The notes under the pieces were generated by a model. It searched no databases and had not been told where the DNA came from. It saw nothing but the letters and a program-made list of their open reading frames with translations. This document shows positions 58,821-64,000 of a stretch of 64,000 nucleotides of DNA, piece after piece. Origin of the DNA: Pseudomonas sp. S31 (lineage in GTDB: Bacteria > Pseudomonadota > Gammaproteobacteria > Pseudomonadales > Pseudomonadaceae); NCBI RefSeq assembly GCF_016648105.1, contig NZ_JACVVE010000001.1, positions 434,001 through 498,000 of the forward strand. The letters run 5' to 3'. Position 1 is the first letter of the stretch; every line of letters begins with the position of its first letter. A program made the position numbers and the translations under genes.

Positions 58821-60644
58821 TCAGACCACCTCACCCAGGTCATCGCTGAACTGCTGATTCCACAGCTGCGCATAGTAGCCGCCCCGGTTCAACAGTTGCG
58901 CATGGCTGCCATCCTCCACCACCCGACCTTTGCTGAATACCAGGATCCGGTCCAGATGAGCCACGGTAGACAACCGATGCGCCACCACCAGCACGGTCTT
59001 GTCTTCCATGATTTCGTCCAGCTTGTCCTGGATGTAGCGCTCGGTGATCGAGTCGAGGCTCGAGGTCGCCTCGTCCATGACCAGGATCGGCGCATTCTTC
59101 AGCAACACCCGGGCAATGGCGATGCGCTGGCGCTGGCCGCCTGAAAGCTTCACGCCACGCTCGCCGACCAATGATTCGTAGCCCTGCTCCATGCTCTCGA
59201 TGAACTCGCGGGCACCCGCGCGATGGATCGCTTCGGCGACTTCTTCCATCGAGGCATCCAGCCGGCCATAGTGAATGTTCTCGCGGATGCTGCGATGGAA
59301 CAGGCCTGGCTCCTGGGGAATCAGGCCAATCTGCTGATGCAGCGAATGCTGGGTGACACTGCGCACATCCACACCATCGATCAGCACCTCGCCGTCTTGC
59401 ACGTCATACAGGCGCAGCAGCAAGCTCAACAGGGTCGATTTCCCCGAGCCGGAGGTACCCACCAGGCCAACCTTCTGTCCCGCCGGAATGACGATATTCA
59501 GGTGCTGGAAGATCGCCTGGTTGCCGCCGTAGCTGAATCCAACATCGCGAAACTCGATCGCGCCGGACTGGACCTGCAAGGGCTTGGCGTCGGGGCGGTC
59601 GATCACTTCGTGGGGGCGGATCAGGGTGCGCACACCATTGGCTATGTTGCCGGTGGCCTCGAAGAACTCCAAGAACCGCCGAGACAAGTTGCCGACATCG
59701 CTGATGATCAGCAGGGACAGGCTGGTGGACATCACGAAGCCGGCGATATCGATGCGCTGGTTGCGCCACAGGTACAGCGCCAGCAACAGCAAACCCAGTT
59801 TGAGCAGCACGCCACAACTGGTCTGGAACCAGCGGATCTTTTCCATGTAGCCCAGCGAGCGATAGGCGGCCGCCACTTCCTTGTCGAGAAAGCTGCCCAG
59901 GTAGCGGTGCTCGAAGGCGTGCCGGGCGAACAAGCGGATGTTGGCCAGGTTCGACACCGCGTCCACCACCTTGCCTGAGCTGATGCTGCGCGCCGCCGAG
60001 TATTGCTGCGCCAGGGGATGGCTGCGCCGCGCCAGCAGGTAGCAGACGGCGATGAACAGTGCAGACCAGCCGGCCATGAACGCCGCCATCAGCGGCGACG
60101 CGGTCCATAGCAACGCGGTGGCCAGGCTCAAGGTCACCAGCAGCGGAATCAGGTCGAACAACAGGATGCTCAATGTCTGGTTCACCCCCAGTGCCACCTC
60201 GGAAACCCGGTGTGCCAGCGCGCCTGCGAATTCGTTGCTGATGAAACGGTGCGAATGCTGCTGCAAGTACGCATAGACCACATGGGTTACCGTGCGCCGT
60301 TGCAGGGGCAGTACATGTATGTGGCAACCGGCTGCGGCCCGGGTGAACAGCACCTCGCAGACCAGCAAACCGCCGAACAAGGCCAACGGCCACTTCAACA
60401 CGGTGAACGCCTGTTCAGCCTGCAACCCGTTGCTGACCGTGCGGGTAATCAGCCCCAATCCATAGGGAATCAGGATGGCGCAAACCACAGCGGCGATCTG
60501 CAACAACAGGATCGCCAGGTACCAGCCTTTGAAGTTGTTGATGAAAAAGCGCACGAACCGACCGGGTGTCGCCGGCAGTTGCTGGATATTCCAATTGCCC
60601 AGTCGGCGGTCACGCGGTGAAAATGAAGAAAAGGACGAGCTCAT
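58821..60644 (-). CDS. ABC exporter half-transporter (MsbA/MdlB-type)
   Basis: 607-aa protein: six-helix membrane domain (about residues 40-335) followed by an ATPase with Walker A 396-404 (GTSGSGKST), signature LSGGQ (500-504), and Walker B ILVMDEA (Asp524, Glu525), all intact. It works as a homodimer exporter. It lies between the activator and a GNAT gene. The substrate is unknown; it could export a sulfur compound, peptide or drug. Strong hairpin at its 3' end. Confidence 0.95.
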   Translation of the reverse strand: MSSSFSSFSPRDRRLGNWNIQQLPATPGRFVRFFINNFKGWYLAILLLQIAAVVCAILIPYGLGLITRTVSNGLQAEQAFTVLKWPLALFGGLLVCEVLFTRAAAGCHIHVLPLQRRTVTHVVYAYLQQHSHRFISNEFAGALAHRVSEVALGVNQTLSILLFDLIPLLVTLSLATALLWTASPLMAAFMAGWSALFIAVCYLLARRSHPLAQQYSAARSISSGKVVDAVSNLANIRLFARHAFEHRYLGSFLDKEVAAAYRSLGYMEKIRWFQTSCGVLLKLGLLLLALYLWRNQRIDIAGFVMSTSLSLLIISDVGNLSRRFLEFFEATGNIANGVRTLIRPHEVIDRPDAKPLQVQSGAIEFRDVGFSYGGNQAIFQHLNIVIPAGQKVGLVGTSGSGKSTLLSLLLRLYDVQDGEVLIDGVDVRSVTQHSLHQQIGLIPQEPGLFHRSIRENIHYGRLDASMEEVAEAIHRAGAREFIESMEQGYESLVGERGVKLSGGQRQRIAIARVLLKNAPILVMDEATSSLDSITERYIQDKLDEIMEDKTVLVVAHRLSTVAHLDRILVFSKGRVVEDGSHAQLLNRGGYYAQLWNQQFSDDLGEVV

Positions 60645-60727
60645 GTCAGTGAAGATTCCTGAATGACGCCTGTGGCCGCGCAGCTTTCAGGCAAAAGTGG
60701 GCGGTTCACTGCCCTCGGGTGCAGCAT

Positions 60728-61240
60728 TCACAAGTGCGTACGGTAGCGAACCTCCTCCAGGGTGCGCCCACCCCGGCTCAAGCTGCGTACCGACTCGGGT
60801 TCGGCTGCCAGGCCAAGGTTGCGATAGAAGCCAATGGCTCGGGCGTTCTTGACCAGGACCCACAGCGTCAAGGCTCCATAGCCTTGGTCGATCAGGTGCT
60901 CGCGTGCCGCTTGCCAGAGCGCAGCGCCGATGCCGGTTCCCCAGTATTCGGCCAACAGATACAGCGCCGTGACCTCTCCCGTTCCGCCAGGCACTGCATC
61001 GACATCACGGCTCTGCCCGTAGGCGATCCACCCCACCAGTTGTTCATCGACGATGGCGACCGATACCCGCTGCGCACCGGCTTCGAGGGTTTGCCGCCAA
61101 TAGGTGCTGCGCCGGTCCAGCGTGGCGCCCAGGGCAGACAGGTAGTTCTCCGGCATCAGTTCACGGTAGGCCTGTTGCCAACTGCGCACATGTACAGCGG
61201 CAATCGCCGCAGCATCACCAGGCAGTGCGTGACGGATCAT
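60728..61240 (-). CDS. GNAT-family N-acetyltransferase
   Basis: 170-aa acetyltransferase with the CoA-binding motif A around ALYLLAEYWGTGIGAALWQA (Q/RxxGxG/A form) and motif B LTLWVLVKNARAIGFYRNLG, where the conserved Asn-Tyr-containing helix is clear. The start at 61240 has AGGAG at the right spacing; 61273 would add a short upstream extension. It probably acetylates an amine of a small molecule; the substrate is unknown. Confidence 0.9.
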   Translation of the reverse strand: MIRHALPGDAAAIAAVHVRSWQQAYRELMPENYLSALGATLDRRSTYWRQTLEAGAQRVSVAIVDEQLVGWIAYGQSRDVDAVPGGTGEVTALYLLAEYWGTGIGAALWQAAREHLIDQGYGALTLWVLVKNARAIGFYRNLGLAAEPESVRSLSRGGRTLEEVRYRTHL

Positions 61241-61396
61241 CGCATCAGCTCCTTGCAAAAAGAACAAAGACATCAGCTATCAGGATTCATGCCAGCCCGG
61301 CAGGGCTTGCGGGCTGCGGCCTTCGGCGAAGAGCCAGCCGGGCGCCGTACCGATTCGCAACAGTGGCTGCACCACAACTGTCGCGAAACCTACAGC

Positions 61397-62860
61397 TCAG
61401 TCGCTGCGCCCGACGAACACGCCGCTGCCCGCGCCGGCCGCCAGCCTGCGGTAGATCGGCGCCGAGACCATGCACAAGCCCCCCGCCAGGCACATGACCC
61501 AGGCCACATCGCCTTGGGTCACGTCGGCATGCCCACGCACGGTCATGATCAGGTTGAGGGCAGCCGCCGCCAGCCCCACCGAGACACTCATGGTCAACTG
61601 GATGCTCATCGCCGACAGGCTGCTGGCGCCGCTCGACTGTTCGCGCGGCACATCAGCGTAGGTCAGCGCCCCCAGGGTACTGAACTGCAGCGAACGGATC
61701 ACACCGCTGACAAATAGCGCCAGTACGATCACCCAGTACGGGGTAGATAGATCGAACAGCCCGGTGGCGGCCAGGGTCAGGCCGGTCAGCAGCGCATTGG
61801 CGATCAACGTACGCTTGAAGCCGAAGCGACTGACGATGCGTACGGCCAGCAGCTTCATCACGAACGCCCCGGCGCCACCGATGAAGCTCAGCAGGCCGGC
61901 CTGTAACGGGCTCAGGCCGAAGCACAGCTGGAACAGCAGCACCAGCAGGAACGGCTGTGCCGCGCTGCCGATGCGCATCACGTTGCCACCCCAGAAAGCG
62001 ATGGCAAAGGTCGGAATACGCAGCAGGCTCAACTCGATCAGTGGATGCGTCGCACGCCGGGCTTGCCAGACATAGCCCAGCGCACCGAGCAGTCCGACTG
62101 CGATGACCAGCAGCGCCCATCCTGGGGGCAGCAGGCCATGACCCAGGGCTTCACAGCCAAACACCAGGCCGGCCAGGCCCAGCGCGCTGAGCAGCAACCC
62201 CGGGACATCCAGGGGCCGGCCACGCAGCCCCGGGTAGTCGGGGATATGCCGTAGCACCAACCACACGCCCAGTATCCCGATCGGCAGGTTGACCAGAAAG
62301 ATCCACTGCCACGACAGCAAGGTCACCAGCAGCCCGCCCAGCGGCGGCCCGAGCACCGGGCCGATCAAGGCCGGAATGGTCAGGTACGACATGGCCCGCA
62401 GCAGGTTCTCGCGTGCCGACCAGCGAAGCAGGATCACCTGCCCCACCGGTACCATCATCGCGCCTGCCGCACCTTGGAACATGCGCGCAAGCGATAGCTG
62501 CAACAGCGAGTTGGAGCAGGCGCAGGCCAGCGAAGCCACGGTGAACAGCGCAATGGCACTGACGAACACCCGTCGTGGCCCGAAGCGATCCGCCGCCCAA
62601 CCACTGACCGGCACGAACAGCGCCGCCGCCAGCAGGTACAACGACACCACCAGGTTCATACGCACACTGGGTTCGGTGAATTCCTCGGCCATCTGTGGCA
62701 ATGCGGTGAGCACCGCCGTAGCGTCGATCAACTCCATGAACAATGCACAACCGATGATCATCGGGATGCGCCATAAGTCCGAGGTAGCGGGCGGGTCGCT
62801 GCTGCAGGCGGGGGCAACCGGCTGCTCGAGCGCCAGGTCGAGCCTTTGCTTGATACCCAT
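61397..62860 (-). CDS. MFS transporter, DHA2 (14-helix, EmrB-like) type
   Basis: 487-aa drug:H+ antiporter-2-like protein. Conserved motifs: the helix 1 FMELIDATAVLTALP, loop GWAADRFGPRRVFV, ARMFQGAAGAMMVP and PALIGPVLGPPLGGLLV, followed by the PIGILG loop after helix 6. About fourteen hydrophobic segments. No outer-membrane or adaptor partner. It lies 12 bases from the downstream-facing stop of the monooxygenase gene (62873), same strand, so it is probably co-transcribed with it and exports a product or toxic analogue. Confidence 0.93.
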   Translation of the reverse strand: MGIKQRLDLALEQPVAPACSSDPPATSDLWRIPMIIGCALFMELIDATAVLTALPQMAEEFTEPSVRMNLVVSLYLLAAALFVPVSGWAADRFGPRRVFVSAIALFTVASLACACSNSLLQLSLARMFQGAAGAMMVPVGQVILLRWSARENLLRAMSYLTIPALIGPVLGPPLGGLLVTLLSWQWIFLVNLPIGILGVWLVLRHIPDYPGLRGRPLDVPGLLLSALGLAGLVFGCEALGHGLLPPGWALLVIAVGLLGALGYVWQARRATHPLIELSLLRIPTFAIAFWGGNVMRIGSAAQPFLLVLLFQLCFGLSPLQAGLLSFIGGAGAFVMKLLAVRIVSRFGFKRTLIANALLTGLTLAATGLFDLSTPYWVIVLALFVSGVIRSLQFSTLGALTYADVPREQSSGASSLSAMSIQLTMSVSVGLAAAALNLIMTVRGHADVTQGDVAWVMCLAGGLCMVSAPIYRRLAAGAGSGVFVGRSD

Positions 62861-62872
62861 GGCTCGCCTGAC

Positions 62873-64000
62873 TCAGAACAACCCCGAGGTCGGCGGCGGC
62901 GTACCCTTGAGTTGCCAAGCGCCGACTGCCGCCGCCTTCCACTGACGCGGGTTATGGTTGGCCACGGTACGGGCATTGCGCCAGTGGCGATCAAGGTTGT
63001 GGCTGCGCCCGGTGGTGGATGCACCGCCGACATCGAACACCAACTCGGCTGCCTTCAGGGCCGACTCGGCAGCAATGTACTGGGCCTGTGCCACATCGAC
63101 TGCGGCCTGGTCCACCACCTGGGTGTCCAGGTCCGAGGCCCAGGCCCGGTCGATCGACTGCGCTGCGTGCAGGACCACCGCCTCAGCGGTGAACGCGCGG
63201 GCTGACACATCGCCCACGCTCAATTCCACATACGGGTCGTCCACTGAACGGCTGGCGCTGCTGTGCTTGATCGGCCGTGCATGCTGAGTGGCGAAAGCGA
63301 CGGCATCGTTCAGGGCGTTGCGGGCGATGCCCGCCTCTACCGCAGCGAGGAACAGCTGCAGGAATGGCGTCACGATCGTGCGCTTGCCCTCCTCGACGGT
63401 GCGGGTGCGGATTTCCTCTGGTTTCACCAGTACATCGCGCAGGTGTGTGGTGCCGCTGGCGGTCAGGCGCTGGCCCATGGCATCGAAATCATCCAGCAAC
63501 TCCAGGCCCTGACGATCACGCGGCAGGATGAACGAGACCGGCTGCTCGTTCTCGTCCAGCGCTACCGCGCTGACCCAGTCGGCATACAGCGAGCCGGTGC
63601 TGTAGTACTTGCTGCCGCTGGCTCGGTAGTTGTCGCCATCGCGCACGATTCGTGCGCTCACCGAGCCGTTGGCGCCACCGATTTCCCAGCCGGCGTTGCC
63701 GACCACCGCGCCCTGCAAGTAACGGGCGAACCAGCGCTCACGCTCGGCTTCGGCACCCTCGGCACGGGATGCCAGCAAGCCTTCGACAAACCCGAAGCCG
63801 GGCCGTAGCGCCTGGGCTACGTTGGAGTCGGCCGAAGCGATGCGCATCAGCAACGCGATCACATCCTTGACCGAGCCGCCGGCCCCGCCGTAGCGCGTGG
63901 GAATGCGCACGGTGAACAGACCGGCGGCAGCGATCTGGGCCACGGCCTCATAGGGTAACTGCCGCTCCCGCTCCCGTTGCGCGGCGCCGGCAGCGATCTG
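62873..64000 (-). CDS. DszC/SfnC-like FMN-dependent monooxygenase (acyl-CoA dehydrogenase fold), 5' end outside window
   Basis: At least 375 aa visible. The fold is that of acyl-CoA dehydrogenase, but it belongs to the DszC/SfnC/dibenzothiophene-monooxygenase subgroup: FTVRIPTRYGGAGGSVKDVI, GNAGWEIGGANGSVSARI, KYYSTGSLYADWVSA, and ERDRQGLELLDD-like SFILPRDRQGLELLDDFDAM, with the C-terminal FDVGGASTTGRSHNLDRHWR, NARTVANHNP. The frame stays open past 64000. Members use reduced flavin to oxidise sulfur in sulfides or sulfones. With the SfnR-like regulator nearby, it supports an organosulfur-use region. Confidence 0.92.
   Translation of the reverse strand, partial: QIAAGAAQRERERQLPYEAVAQIAAAGLFTVRIPTRYGGAGGSVKDVIALLMRIASADSNVAQALRPGFGFVEGLLASRAEGAEAERERWFARYLQGAVVGNAGWEIGGANGSVSARIVRDGDNYRASGSKYYSTGSLYADWVSAVALDENEQPVSFILPRDRQGLELLDDFDAMGQRLTASGTTHLRDVLVKPEEIRTRTVEEGKRTIVTPFLQLFLAAVEAGIARNALNDAVAFATQHARPIKHSSASRSVDDPYVELSVGDVSARAFTAEAVVLHAAQSIDRAWASDLDTQVVDQAAVDVAQAQYIAAESALKAAELVFDVGGASTTGRSHNLDRHWRNARTVANHNPRQWKAAAVGAWQLKGTPPPTSGLF

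Noticed and set aside
1..64000. tRNA/rRNA genes, CRISPR arrays, prophage genes, transposase genes
   Set aside because: Looked for cloverleaf/CCA ends, regular spaced repeats, integrase and phage structural genes and DDE transposases; none recognised. Repeats found are REP-type only, plus the IS-end-like repeat at 19064-19112.

Overview
The window reads as a chromosomal segment of a fluorescent Pseudomonas, most likely of the P. putida group. The DNA is GC-rich with strong third-position GC bias. The intergenic spaces carry P. putida-type REP palindromes (core CGGGTNAACCCGCTCCTACA and relatives). A complete P. putida-type gallate cluster (galTAPR-BCD) and an oprB-gcd pair are present. I see no rRNA, tRNA, CRISPR array, prophage or transposase gene. 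This is an accessory-metabolism region made of short transport/catabolism/regulator modules.

Layout. 1-3041: tail of a peptide-type ABC importer (two permeases and a Tat-exported binding protein). 3106-3899: a B3/4-domain protein preceded by a likely 30-residue small ORF. 4198-11665: a tightly packed seven-gene unit containing a THI5/NMT1-like protein without signal peptide, an APH/choline-kinase-fold kinase, a two-domain rhodanese, a TonB-dependent receptor, an e(P4)-type lipoprotein phosphatase, a PnuC-family vitamin transporter and a GntR/UTRA regulator. A perfect TGGTATATACCA palindrome lies just upstream. This looks like an undescribed uptake and salvage route for a phosphorylated vitamin-like compound (thiamine- or nicotinamide-riboside-like), and it is my best candidate for a new system.

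11782-19048: an isochorismatase-fold hydrolase, then a quaternary-ammonium module made of a BCCT transporter, a Rieske oxygenase with the bridging glutamate typical of quaternary-amine demethylases, its reductase, a LysR regulator and an orphan ProX-like binding protein. ATAAC/GTTAT dyads sit where a LysR protein should bind. 19159-24165: an RND pump with adaptor and an IclR regulator. 24283-27120: a divergent amidase and MHS transporter. 27227-32259: two alcohol dehydrogenases, an SDR without the usual YxxxK, and two LysR regulators.

32541-40603: the gallate pathway. It has a transporter, a ring-cleavage dioxygenase, a porin, a LysR regulator with two helix-turn-helix domains, and the hydratase/aldolase/tautomerase that carry the ring-cleavage product to pyruvate and oxaloacetate. 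The cluster ends in a 43-bp near-perfect inverted REP pair. 40862-45570: a secreted tyrosine phosphatase fused to an autotransporter barrel, an AraC regulator, and a subtilase-like protein with Glu at the catalytic Asp position. 45705-49535: PQQ glucose dehydrogenase and the OprB glucose porin. 49835-50907: a small secreted protein and a TIGR02466-type 2OG-Fe(II) oxygenase-like protein. 51104-55094: an ECF sigma factor, a FecR regulator and a signalling TonB receptor. 55141-64000: a likely organosulfur region with a TonB receptor, a SfnR-like sigma-54 activator lacking a sensor domain, an ABC exporter, a GNAT, a DHA2-type MFS pump and a DszC/SfnC-like flavin monooxygenase that runs off the right end.

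All functional names rest on reading motifs and family resemblance by eye. No database search was run.
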